Of a stretch of DNA of 64,000 nt, positions 1-7,888 are shown piece after piece. The position numbers were made by a program, and so were the translations under genes. Each line of letters starts with the position of its first letter. The stretch's first letter is position 1. Location: contig NZ_CAJHBL010000005.1 of assembly GCF_904846625.1 (NCBI RefSeq), positions 1 through 64,000 of the forward strand, written 5' to 3'. Source of the DNA: Psychrobacter sp. JCM 18900 (GTDB lineage: Bacteria > Pseudomonadota > Gammaproteobacteria > Pseudomonadales > Moraxellaceae). Under the pieces are notes generated by a model that saw only the letters and a list, made by a program, of their open reading frames with translations, did no database searches and was not told where the DNA came from.

Positions 1-127
1 TGAACCAGTTGTTGAGCCTGAACCAGTTGTTGAGCCTGAACCAGTTGTTGAGCCTGAACCAGTTGTTGAGCCTGAACCAGTTGTTGAGCCTGAACCAGTT
101 GTTGAGCCTGAACCAGTTGTTGAGCCT
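1..127 (+). repeat. Perfect 18-bp tandem repeat (about 7 copies, open at left edge)
   Basis: An 18-bp unit (gaaccagttgttgagcct) repeats about seven times without a visible mismatch and continues past the window start. The unit is a multiple of three and is read in frame as EPVVEP, forming a Pro/Glu/Val-rich linker in the coding sequence that ends at 604. Perfect identity at every codon, including synonymous positions, points to recent expansion by slippage or recombination rather than old selected repetition. Confidence 0.95.
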
Positions 128-604
128 AGCGCAAATGATTCTCAGTTAATAGCACACCCTGATGAAGATCCACGCACATTGCTGCGTTGTCCACCTCAAG
201 AACTGACAGGCGAGTGGAATCCAGAAAAGTGGGACTACTGGTTGCAAACTGCTCGTGAAAGCGAGGTATTAGCTCAAGATGAGCTAGCACTAGCACGACA
301 AGGCACAATGACTGGACAATGCAATGGTAAAGCCACGTTTTTGACCAGTGTTGATAGTAAGCATTTGCAGGTCACTTTTCAGCAATTGGCAGCTAAGCTA
401 CAACAGCAATTTACGCAAGCTGACATTGACTTGAAAATTGATAGTAGTATCATGCAGACCGAAGATAAAACCCCAGAGCGCCGACAGAAAAAACGTTTAG
501 AGCAAGCGAAAACCGTTGCTGAAACCAAATTACTAAAAACACCAGTAATGCAGTATTTAACTGAACGCGGTGAGGGGAAAATGGGCAAAGTACAGCTGTA
601 TTGA
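2..604 (+). CDS. dnaX: DNA polymerase III subunit tau, C-terminal part (5' end outside window)
   Basis: Open from the window edge, so only the last 200 residues are visible. Residues 1-42 are the EPVVEP repeat linker. The folded remainder starts near LLRCPPQEL and has a W-x(2)-W-x(2)-L start, a later stretch (ATFLTSVDSKHLQ...QQLAAKLQQQF) and a KTPERRQKKRLEQAK helix. This order resembles the tau C-terminal domain that binds the polymerase alpha subunit in the replisome. The resemblance is by pattern only; the ATPase domain that would prove dnaX lies outside the window. Proline-rich linkers of variable length before this domain are known in tau proteins. It ends in TGA followed by a strong terminator. 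The alternative is an unrelated repeat-linker protein. Confidence 0.65.
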   Translation, partial: EPVVEPEPVVEPEPVVEPEPVVEPEPVVEPEPVVEPEPVVEPSANDSQLIAHPDEDPRTLLRCPPQELTGEWNPEKWDYWLQTARESEVLAQDELALARQGTMTGQCNGKATFLTSVDSKHLQVTFQQLAAKLQQQFTQADIDLKIDSSIMQTEDKTPERRQKKRLEQAKTVAETKLLKTPVMQYLTERGEGKMGKVQLY

Positions 605-671
605 GATTTTAGAGCAGTGTTTGCTCAAAATATCTAAAAGTATATTTATATATTGAACGTAGTTTTATATT

Positions 672-716
672 AAATATCAAGGTGATAGCAATATATCACC
701 TTGATATTTTTGTTTT
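672..716 (+). terminator. Intrinsic terminator after dnaX-like gene
   Basis: Perfect 16-bp stem 672-687 / 694-709 with a 6-nt loop, followed by a T-rich tract. It lies 68 nt after the stop codon at 604. Confidence 0.9.
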
Positions 717-837
717 TATTACGGGTCAAAATATATTTATCAAACAAGAGAGAACCATTTGATAACGATAAGATGAATGCAAAGTCGTTATAATGGTTAA
801 GTTATATTAAAAACTGAAATGACGTTTAGGTGAGAAT

Positions 838-1737
838 ATGTTGGATAATTTACGCGGTATGGCTGTGTTCGCCAGTGTGGTCGGACATGGCTCTTTTAGT
901 GGCTCAGCACGTGAGCTAGGTATTACAACCAGTGCAGTCAGTCAGCAAATTCGTTCGCTAGAGAACGAGCTTGGCGTGGTATTGCTACATCGCTCAACTC
1001 GTAAGCTAAGCTTAACAGAAGCTGGCGAGAGCTTTTATGAAGCGGCAAAAGATGTCGTCAGTGCAGCGGAGCAAGGGCGTATCAAAGTCAATCAATTGCG
1101 TGATGAGCTAGCAGGTAGCTTGCGTGTATCGACCACCCCTGAGCTTGGTGTTAATCACATACTGCCAGCACTCTCTACGTGGATGGCGGCACATGATGAT
1201 TTAAGTGTCACTTATCTAGCTGACAATCATTATATTGATATGATTGACGAGCGTATAGATATTGCGATTCGCATGAGTCCATCGATTAATGATTCTAGTC
1301 TGAGCAGTCATCCATTGACTGATGTGCGCCAACTATTGGTTGCCTCACCTCAGTATTTGCGTCAGCACAGTAAGCTAAATACGCCTAAAGACTTGGCTGA
1401 GCATCAATTAATCTGTATTGAAATCATGAAAGATGCCAATCAGATCGATATGATTCAGACTGAAACTGGCAAAAAAACGCGTGTCAAAATGAACTCACGT
1501 ATCTATACCAACAACGTATTCATGGCAACGACGTTGGCTAAAGAAGGTCACGGGTTGGTTAGAATGCTAGAGATGGACGTCAAAAAAGAGCTTGAGAGTG
1601 GAGAGTTGGTAGAAGTGTTGACTGGCTATCAGTTACCAAGCTTTGTGCTATATGCGGTCACTTTAAATCGCGACCAACAGCCAGCTAAAATCACTCGTTG
1701 TCTAGAAGTATTGAAAAAGTACTTCCATGCGAATTAA
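838..1737 (+). CDS. LysR-family transcriptional regulator
   Basis: A 299-aa protein of normal LysR length. The N-terminal winged helix-turn-helix (about residues 4-62) contains the typical AVSQQIRSLENELGVVLLHRSTRKLSLTEAG segment in outline, and the rest is a substrate-binding effector domain (about 90-295). The pattern is closest to the CrgA/AaeR-like branch, whose members often control neighbouring efflux or aromatic-acid genes. No divergent partner gene is visible next to it, so the target is unknown. The start at 838 is supported by an AGGTGA-like ribosome site just upstream. It is a single-gene unit flanked by terminators on both sides. Confidence 0.9.
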   Translation: MLDNLRGMAVFASVVGHGSFSGSARELGITTSAVSQQIRSLENELGVVLLHRSTRKLSLTEAGESFYEAAKDVVSAAEQGRIKVNQLRDELAGSLRVSTTPELGVNHILPALSTWMAAHDDLSVTYLADNHYIDMIDERIDIAIRMSPSINDSSLSSHPLTDVRQLLVASPQYLRQHSKLNTPKDLAEHQLICIEIMKDANQIDMIQTETGKKTRVKMNSRIYTNNVFMATTLAKEGHGLVRMLEMDVKKELESGELVEVLTGYQLPSFVLYAVTLNRDQQPAKITRCLEVLKKYFHAN

Positions 1738-1768
1738 GTGTTGTTCTCACTACGCACGAAACGTTTTT

Positions 1769-1796
1769 AGTAAGCAGTAAGCAGTAAGCAGTAAGC
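1769..1796. repeat. Four tandem copies of heptamer agtaagc
   Basis: Four exact 7-bp units at 1769, 1776, 1783 and 1790. The last copy forms the start of the 5' arm of the terminator that follows, so the array probably grew from the terminator arm by slippage. Confidence 0.9.
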
Positions 1797-1829
1797 CTAT
1801 AGATAATGAATCATCTATAGGCTTTTTTG
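1793..1829 (+). terminator. Intrinsic terminator of the LysR gene
   Basis: Perfect 12-bp stem 1793-1804 / 1813-1824, 8-nt loop, then a T run. It follows the stop codon at 1737 and sits between convergent genes. Confidence 0.85.
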
Positions 1830-1857
1830 TTGTCTATTATTAACGTTGAAGCATGCT

Positions 1858-3039
1858 TTAAAATGATGGCTTTAGTAGATTGATTAAACGCTCAGCGACT
1901 TGTGTGCTTTCATCACGGCTCATGTTAAGCGGCGGTAGCAAACGTACAACATGACCACCCGTCACATTAATAATCAGCTTTTGCTCATCACGGGCACGAT
2001 CTACCAGTTGGCTACAATCCATATCTTCAGGTAGCGCGATACCAATCATCATACCTGCACCGCGACTACTAACGCCATGTTGGCCAAATGTATCAACGAT
2101 ACTTTCTCTAATGAATAAACCCTCAGTCACTGCGTTTTCCATGATATTACTATTTGCTAGCACGTCGTATACGCTATGTACTACGCGGCTGGCCAATGGC
2201 GTACCACCATAAGTAGACCCATGGCTACCAGCACCAAACAGACCATTGGCACGGCCGCGTACCATGCACGCACCGACTGGGAAGCCATTACCTAGACCTT
2301 TGGCTGTCGTCAACACATCAGGACGAGCATTGCTGTGTTGATAAGCAAAGTATTTACCCGTACGGCCATTACCTGTTTGCACTTCATCTAGCATAAATAG
2401 CCAGTTATGAGCGTCACATTCCGCTTGCAGCTCTTCAAGATAATTGAATCCATTAGCTGCAGTATTCAGGCCACCTTCGCCTTGGATCGGCTCTACAAAG
2501 ATAGCGCAGATATCATCATGTTCTTGGGCCGCTTGTTTGACAGCTTCGATATCGCCAAATGGCACACGAATAAAGTCTTCATCTAATGTATAAAACCCTT
2601 CACGTGCTTTTGGATTTGCAGTAGCTGACAAAGATAATAACGTACGACCATGGAACGATTGCTCCATTACGATAACTTTTGGACGTTTAAAACCTTGCTT
2701 GTAGGCATATAAACGTGCCAGCTTTAATGCAGCTTCATTGGCTTCGGCACCGCTATTGGCAAAAAACACACTGTCCATTTGGGCGGCGGTACATAGTATC
2801 TCTCCAGCACGCTCTTGCCAATCAATGCCGAACAAGTTGCTCGTATGGATTAACGTACCTGCTTGCTGCTGAATCGCGTCAGTGACTTGTGGATGACAGT
2901 GACCTAAGCCGCATACCGCGATACCAGTCAAGGCATCTAAGTAAGGCGTGTCATCTTTGGTATAGAGCCAACTGCCTGCACCGCGTGTAAAGCTGATTGG
3001 TTGACGATTATAAGTGGGCATCAGGTAAGTAGCAGACAT
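1858..3039 (-). CDS. argD: Acetylornithine aminotransferase (class III, PLP-dependent)
   Basis: A 393-aa protein. It interconverts N-acetylornithine and N-acetylglutamate semialdehyde in arginine synthesis; ArgD enzymes often also act in lysine synthesis. Visible family features are GIAVCGLGHCHPQV near the N-terminus, FFANSGAEANEAALKLAR (PLP phosphate region), QSFHGRT, FVEPIQGEGG, the LDEVQTGNGRTGK motif with the PLP-contacting Asp, and TTAKGLGNGFPVGA with the Schiff-base lysine. The frame is open upstream to 3144, but the ATG at 3039 has an AAGGATG ribosome site about 6 nt away and gives the usual family length, so I chose it. yacG lies 40 bp upstream on the same strand, so the two may be cotranscribed. 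Confidence 0.93.
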   Translation of the reverse strand: MSATYLMPTYNRQPISFTRGAGSWLYTKDDTPYLDALTGIAVCGLGHCHPQVTDAIQQQAGTLIHTSNLFGIDWQERAGEILCTAAQMDSVFFANSGAEANEAALKLARLYAYKQGFKRPKVIVMEQSFHGRTLLSLSATANPKAREGFYTLDEDFIRVPFGDIEAVKQAAQEHDDICAIFVEPIQGEGGLNTAANGFNYLEELQAECDAHNWLFMLDEVQTGNGRTGKYFAYQHSNARPDVLTTAKGLGNGFPVGACMVRGRANGLFGAGSHGSTYGGTPLASRVVHSVYDVLANSNIMENAVTEGLFIRESIVDTFGQHGVSSRGAGMMIGIALPEDMDCSQLVDRARDEQKLIINVTGGHVVRLLPPLNMSRDESTQVAERLINLLKPSF

Positions 3040-3079
3040 GTAAAGCATCCTTGATATAATAATTGAATAAGAGTGTGGG

Positions 3080-3271
3080 TTATAGCTCGTCAGAAAAAGG
3101 CGTGGTTTCTGCAGGTAAGGTGTAGTCTTCGTTTGCCCAGGCACCTAAGTCGATCAGCTTGCAGCGACTGCTACAAAACGGCTTGTATTTATTGTCTTGC
3201 CAGGCCGTCTGAGTGCTGCAGCGTGGACAAGGGTAGGTCTTTGGGGGCGTATTTGCAGTAGAGTCAGTCAT
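3080..3271 (-). CDS. yacG: DNA gyrase inhibitor YacG (zinc protein)
   Basis: A 63-aa protein with the YacG zinc ribbon: C15-x2-C18 and C33-x3-C37, followed by the diagnostic [15 protein letters not shown] segment. YacG binds GyrB and inhibits gyrase in E. coli. Length and motif agree with the family. It is the first gene of a probable yacG-argD unit and is divergent from the TrmB-like gene. Confidence 0.92.
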   Translation of the reverse strand: MTDSTANTPPKTYPCPRCSTQTAWQDNKYKPFCSSRCKLIDLGAWANEDYTLPAETTPFSDEL

Positions 3272-3383
3272 AAGAAAAGAGCAATGTCCTAAATGTTGTT
3301 ATTATCGGTTGCATACGGCACAAGTATAAAACGCATCCGTCATTTAAATTACAACGAAACGAGGCGTACTTGCTGTCGCTGTA

Positions 3384-3412
3384 TTACTATTCAATTGGAT
3401 TGACTATATAAT
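3384..3412 (+). promoter_or_regulatory. Possible sigma-70 promoter for the TrmB-like gene
   Basis: A consensus -10 (tataat) lies at 3407-3412, 49 bp before the ATG at 3461. The hexamer 17 bp upstream (ttacta, 3384-3389) is a poor -35. Only the -10 box is convincing. Confidence 0.35.
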
Positions 3413-3460
3413 AGCATGGGGCCGAATAATGACAAAAGACAAATGCTTTAAGGATAGTAG

Positions 3461-4135
3461 ATGACCGATAATATTGATCTCACGCATCAGCAAGAGCGTG
3501 CCTTTCAACCACAAAAACTGTCAGCACCGCGTGACTTTATTATTCCAAATATAATTAACGACAATAAAAGTGAAAAACCGTTGATGCTAGAGATTGGGGC
3601 AGGGAAGGGTAAGCATGCACTTAGCTTTGCCGCACAAAATTCTGATAAGCATCTAATAGCCATTGAACGCACGCGTAATAAATTTGAAGCATTCTCAAAA
3701 TTGGCCACTCTACAAAATCTATCAAACCTAGACGCGATTCATGCGGATGCGATTGCATGGACAGTGCATGCAATCAAACCAAATAGCTTGGCTAAAATCT
3801 TCATTCTTTATCCTAATCCTGAACAGCACAATCCAAATCAGCAATGGCTGAATATGCCTTTTTTTGAGTTTTTATTATCACGCTTGCAGGTGGGCGGAGA
3901 AGTGATATTAGTCACTAATATCGAATCCTATATGGACAATGCAGAACACCAAGCAACTAAAGTGTGGTGTCTACCATCAACACGTTCTCGAGTACCATCG
4001 ACCAGTCAGCGCACTCATTTCGAAGTGAAATATCTTGCCCGACAAGAAGTATGTTGGGAGCTAAGTATTCGTAAGCCGAAGTGGTATAAAACAAGATTTG
4101 ACGATTGGCAGGTAAGTGCTATGAGCGAAAAATAA
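3461..4135 (+). CDS. TrmB-like SAM-dependent methyltransferase, divergent
   Basis: A 224-aa protein with a Rossmann-type methyltransferase core: LMLEIGAGKGKHALSFA (SAM loop, about residues 41-57), LIAIERTRNKF (acidic SAM-ribose contact), and an ILYPNPEQHNPNQQW segment. The layout and size match TrmB, which makes m7G46 in tRNA, but the TrmB signature DPWPKxRH is replaced by YPNPEQHNPNQQ, with loss of the usual Trp, Lys and Arg. A paralogue with a changed substrate is therefore more likely than housekeeping TrmB. It is a single gene and no partner gene suggests its target. Confidence 0.7.
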   Translation: MTDNIDLTHQQERAFQPQKLSAPRDFIIPNIINDNKSEKPLMLEIGAGKGKHALSFAAQNSDKHLIAIERTRNKFEAFSKLATLQNLSNLDAIHADAIAWTVHAIKPNSLAKIFILYPNPEQHNPNQQWLNMPFFEFLLSRLQVGGEVILVTNIESYMDNAEHQATKVWCLPSTRSRVPSTSQRTHFEVKYLARQEVCWELSIRKPKWYKTRFDDWQVSAMSEK

Positions 4136-4233
4136 TAGCCTAAGTAAGTATAGGACTTATATCAGGGATGTACAGTAAAGGTAATGATATTAAATATAAA
4201 ATAGCCTAAGCGGTTAAAATTAAAATAATAAAA

Positions 4234-4254
4234 AGCCGTCACTAAAGAACGGCT
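4234..4254 (-). terminator. Terminator of the ABC1 kinase-like gene
   Basis: 6-bp stem (agccgt/acggct) with a 9-nt loop, 15 nt after the stop of the minus-strand gene. Read on the minus strand it is followed by tttttatta. It may also serve the convergent plus-strand gene, since A-rich sequence flanks both sides. Confidence 0.65.
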
Positions 4255-4269
4255 AAAAATTTGCAAATT

Positions 4270-5664
4270 TTATAAATAAGGTTTTACAAGACTGTTAGAG
4301 TTGGTATGCGCATCTAAAACAGTCAAAAAGGTATATGCACCGATAAACTTACGGCTGATAAACATAAATTCTTTTGGTGGTAGATTAAATTCAAAAGATT
4401 GCATTGCACGTGTGGCCGTAGTGGATAGGCGTGAATGTAGCTTACTATTTGCCCAAATATAACGATTCTGTTCATCTAAACATTCGCTAGGGATATTGGT
4501 ATTTTTCTCAGGATCACTAAAAGGCTCGGTAGCAAGCAAAAATAACGAGGCAATATCCGAACGTACTTTATTACTCATGCTATCGAAAAAGTCATATCCT
4601 TTCATAGCAATGCTCATTGCTTGCTGATCATGGCGATATCCCGCGCGTAGTAGACCACGAGCAATCGTTAATAAGTTACCATCAAACTGACGAATCGCTC
4701 CAAAATCTAGCAAAACCAATCTATCGATATCTTCTTCGTTTTCGCTCACACGCACTAAATAATTACCAAAGTTGGGATCTGTCTGCATTTCACCCCATAC
4801 AAAAATCTCTTGCATCATGATTTCTATGGCCGCTTGACCAATGGCATTTCGGCGTTCATGAGGTAATAGTTGCAATGCTTCCGAGACCACAGTGATACCT
4901 GGCTCGTATGACATACATAGCAGGCGTTTTTTAGAATAAGTGCGATTAATCTTAGGCACGATATAGCGAGGATCATCGATTAAACGCTCGTAAAAACGTT
5001 CTGTCGTAGCCGCTTCCGCTTCATAATCGACTTCGTGATGGAGTAGGTCACGTATTTCCTCAAACCAAGCATCGAGTGCGCGTGTTTGGGGAACGATATT
5101 ACTTACTTTTAACAATCGTTTGAACAAGGCAAGATCAGAGTTGATAGCGTCTGCCACACCCGGATACTGAATTTTTAACACAACTTGTTCGCCAGTGGCG
5201 AGTACGGTCGCACGGTGAACTTGAGCAAGAGAAGCAGTTCCGATGGGGACAGGATCAACGTCTAGCTCGTTTAGTTTGTTGCCCAGTAACTGGCGTAATG
5301 TTTGTTCAATCGTCGGCCAAGTCAATGTCGCTGTGTCATCATTGAGAGTTTGCAAAGCGCGCGTGATCTCTGGCGGCAGTATGTGCTCACCATAAATCGC
5401 TAGCATTTGACCAATCTTGACGACCGAACCTTTCAATTTGCCTAGCTCTGATGCCAGATAATTTGCCTGAGTTTCCATAAACGCTTGATTGCGTGCAGTA
5501 CGAGCTTCTTTATTTAAGAACATACCAGACACGCTATTACCCGCCCAACGACGACCAATATTCAAAGAAGTTTTTGCAATCGACATACGACGATCAAACC
5601 CTGAGGTTTTTAGGCTGTCGATTGATTGCTTGTTGCTAAAAGGTTTAGACGTATCATTTGCCAT
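4270..5664 (-). CDS. ABC1/ADCK (UbiB-like) atypical kinase family protein
   Basis: A 464-aa protein of the ABC1 (AarF/UbiB/ADCK3) family of kinase-like ATPases, members of which support ubiquinone synthesis. Visible motifs: LKGSVVKIGQML (the KxGQ signature), GTASLAQVHRA (position of the Ala-rich loop), VVLKIQYPG with the core Lys, DYEAEA, TDPNFGNYL in the catalytic-loop position and LLDFGAIRQF (DFG). It lacks the two C-terminal membrane helices of true UbiB, so it is probably an ADCK-like paralogue. The start at 5664 (MANDTSKPF) is chosen; an upstream ATG at 5676 in the same frame is also possible. A terminator follows it. Confidence 0.8.
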   Translation of the reverse strand: MANDTSKPFSNKQSIDSLKTSGFDRRMSIAKTSLNIGRRWAGNSVSGMFLNKEARTARNQAFMETQANYLASELGKLKGSVVKIGQMLAIYGEHILPPEITRALQTLNDDTATLTWPTIEQTLRQLLGNKLNELDVDPVPIGTASLAQVHRATVLATGEQVVLKIQYPGVADAINSDLALFKRLLKVSNIVPQTRALDAWFEEIRDLLHHEVDYEAEAATTERFYERLIDDPRYIVPKINRTYSKKRLLCMSYEPGITVVSEALQLLPHERRNAIGQAAIEIMMQEIFVWGEMQTDPNFGNYLVRVSENEEDIDRLVLLDFGAIRQFDGNLLTIARGLLRAGYRHDQQAMSIAMKGYDFFDSMSNKVRSDIASLFLLATEPFSDPEKNTNIPSECLDEQNRYIWANSKLHSRLSTTATRAMQSFEFNLPPKEFMFISRKFIGAYTFLTVLDAHTNSNSLVKPYL

Positions 5665-5731
5665 AAGTATAATCATTCATCCAATTGGTATTGATTTGCG
5701 GGTTCGAAACCTACAATACAAGGGAGACGTG

Positions 5732-5842
5732 ATGCACAGGTACAAAATTGTATCATATAAAGCGCGTTGGTTTTATGAGCCTGAGCTGGCCATTGATAGT
5801 TACTTTGTAAGCCAATATCTAGCGGTAACTATTAATAAATAG
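5732..5842 (+). CDS. Possible small protein, 36 aa, unrecognised
   Basis: An ATG at 5732 is preceded by a good ribosome site (aagggag, about 5 nt spacing) and opens 36 codons: aromatic and basic at the start (MHRYKIVSYKARWFY), then mixed. It lies divergently 67 bp from the ABC1 kinase gene. I recognise no family. The ribosome site is the only evidence and the frame could be chance. Confidence 0.2.
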   Translation: MHRYKIVSYKARWFYEPELAIDSYFVSQYLAVTINK

Positions 5843-5967
5843 GTGCTTACTAATTTGAGTATGATTAATAAATGTTTAGAATTTTCTAGCAAGTCTACTG
5901 ACTATTAAAATTTAGAAAAATCTATTTATAGCCAATAGATTAGTATTAAAAAGATACTAAAAAATAA

Positions 5968-5988
5968 GACCTAGCATGATGCTAGGTC
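5968..5988 (-). terminator. Probable terminator of purD
   Basis: 8-bp perfect stem (gacctagc/gctaggtc) with a 5-nt loop. Read on the minus strand it is followed by ttattttttag. It lies about 125 nt after the purD stop. Confidence 0.65.
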
Positions 5989-6113
5989 AAATAATGATAT
6001 GGAGCTATAAAATACAGAAGCACTATTAATCAAACATATTGAGCGAAACCTTCGCATTCTCTAAAATATTGCCCAAGACGTTACTCAATATGTCTTTTAG
6101 TATGCCTTAGCTG

Positions 6114-7430
6114 CTAAGCATTTTCGCGAGTGATGGCATGATGACCAATATCACGGCGGTACTGAGCACCATCAAAACTGATAGCAGCGGTGACTGCTAA
6201 TGCTGCTTGCTGAGCATCAGAAATGCTATCTGCTAACGCAGTTACACATAATACACGCCCGCCGTTTGTAACGACTTCTTTATCATTATCGTTAGAAAGT
6301 GCCGTACCAGCATGGAAAACTTTAACAGCATTGTCGTTATTAGGATCTAGCTCTGGCAAGCCAGCAATCACATCACCCTTAGACGAAGTTTCAGGGTAGC
6401 CTTTTGATGCGACAACGATACCTAGAGCAGGGCGCGCATCCCATTTTGCTTCACTAGGTAATTGACCTGCCAAGCCTTGTGCGACCAAATCGACCATTGA
6501 TGACTGTAAACGCATTAAGATAGGCTGCGTTTCTGGATCACCAAAGCGGCAGTTAAATTCGATGACATACGGATCGCCTGCCTTATCAATCATGAGACCA
6601 GCGTATAAGAATCCAGTATAAGGATGGCCTGCGTTTTTCATGGCATCGACTACTGGTTGTATCACTTGCTGCATGACTTTGGTATGAACATCGCTGGTAA
6701 CAACTGGAGCAGGGGAGTAGGCACCCATGCCGCCAGTGTTTGGACCGGTATCGCCTTCAAAAGCACGTTTGTGATCTTGGCTGGTTGCCATTGGTAAGAT
6801 GTTATCACCATCAATCATGCAGATAAAGCTGGCTTCTTCACCCTGTAAAAACTGCTCGATAACCACGCGGCTGCCAGCATCACCAAACTTATTGTCCGCT
6901 AACATATCGTCGATAGCTTCATGTGCTTGTTCGATCGTTTCAGCAACGATGACGCCTTTACCTGCAGCGAGGCCGTCTGCTTTGATAACGATAGGCGCGC
7001 CTTGCTCATCGACATAGGCTTTTGCAGCGACTGCGTCGGTAAAACCTTGATAAGCAGCGGTTGGGATATTGTTTTGCTCCATGAACTCTTTAGCAAAAGT
7101 TTTTGAGCCTTCTAACTGTGCACAGTATGCTGTTGGGCCCCATGCTTTGATACCTGCTTCTCGACAAGCATCAACAATACCCGTAACCAGAGGCGCTTCT
7201 GGACCAACAATTACCATGTCGATATCATTATTTTGACAAAACGCGATAACAGCACTATGCTCGCCTGCGTCAGCGTCGGTAGACTCTAGCGTAACGTTTT
7301 GGCATTTAGGCTCAAGGGCGGTGCCAGCATTACCAGGAGCGATGTAGACATTTTTTACATTGTCATCTTTTGCACATTGCCATGCCAATGCGTGTTCGCG
7401 ACCACCTGAGCCAACCACCAAAATATTCAT
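6114..7430 (-). CDS. purD: Phosphoribosylamine-glycine ligase
   Basis: A 438-aa ATP-grasp ligase of the second step of purine synthesis: 5-phosphoribosylamine + glycine + ATP to GAR. The N-terminus MNILVVGSGGREHALAW is diagnostic, followed by IAPGNAGTA, VGPEAPLVTGI, KADGLAAGKGVIVA in the ATP-grasp domain, and VIEFNCRFGDPETQ with the metal-binding Glu/Asn. The full length matches the family. The frame opens at 7451, but the ATG at 7430 (or 7433) follows an aaaaggt ribosome site and gives the canonical N-terminus. purH is not adjacent here. Confidence 0.96.
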   Translation of the reverse strand: MNILVVGSGGREHALAWQCAKDDNVKNVYIAPGNAGTALEPKCQNVTLESTDADAGEHSAVIAFCQNNDIDMVIVGPEAPLVTGIVDACREAGIKAWGPTAYCAQLEGSKTFAKEFMEQNNIPTAAYQGFTDAVAAKAYVDEQGAPIVIKADGLAAGKGVIVAETIEQAHEAIDDMLADNKFGDAGSRVVIEQFLQGEEASFICMIDGDNILPMATSQDHKRAFEGDTGPNTGGMGAYSPAPVVTSDVHTKVMQQVIQPVVDAMKNAGHPYTGFLYAGLMIDKAGDPYVIEFNCRFGDPETQPILMRLQSSMVDLVAQGLAGQLPSEAKWDARPALGIVVASKGYPETSSKGDVIAGLPELDPNNDNAVKVFHAGTALSNDNDKEVVTNGGRVLCVTALADSISDAQQAALAVTAAISFDGAQYRRDIGHHAITRENA

Positions 7431-7888
7431 CATACCTTTTGCCCTTAGCATTAAAGTTAATAGTGAGCGAGTCGTACGCTCTTAAATATGTTGGCATATT
7501 CTAACAAAAAAACGCCTTCAATTACCATGAGTATCCGCCTGCCAGCACCGAATCATCCATATCGATGTCTAAAAATGCATTGTCTCATTAGTAAAGGTTA
7601 TCGACACATCGCTGATTCATGAAATGATGTTGTACACTTTAGCTCGCGCCTTATGTGCGTTACACTTCACTATATTGGTAGTATTAAATTCTGATGGCTA
7701 CATATTAATAAAAAATAAGAGCAAAAAAGGAGAAAATTTCTAACTGTTATAAAAATAAAATAAGTCGCGTGAATGGAAATACTGCACCGTTGCACCAATG
7801 ATGAATATGCAGTAACAGTAGTCAATCTAAATCGATAAACTTAAATAAATAAATGTTAAACCAAATCTATAAAAAAAGGACGCAGGAA
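7431..7888. other. Divergent intergenic region between purD and the glutamate dehydrogenase gene
   Basis: About 450 bp, AT-rich, no coding potential I trust. It must hold the promoters of both divergent genes, but I could not assign convincing -35/-10 pairs. I saw no clear PurR box. Confidence 0.5.

Noticed and set aside
1..127. CRISPR array
   Set aside because: Repeats are adjacent with no spacers and are in frame with a coding sequence.
5696..5716. tRNA T-arm-like motif (gcgggttcgaaacctac)
   Set aside because: The T-loop consensus is present but no acceptor, D or anticodon arms can be built around it, and it overlaps the start region of the ABC1 kinase gene.
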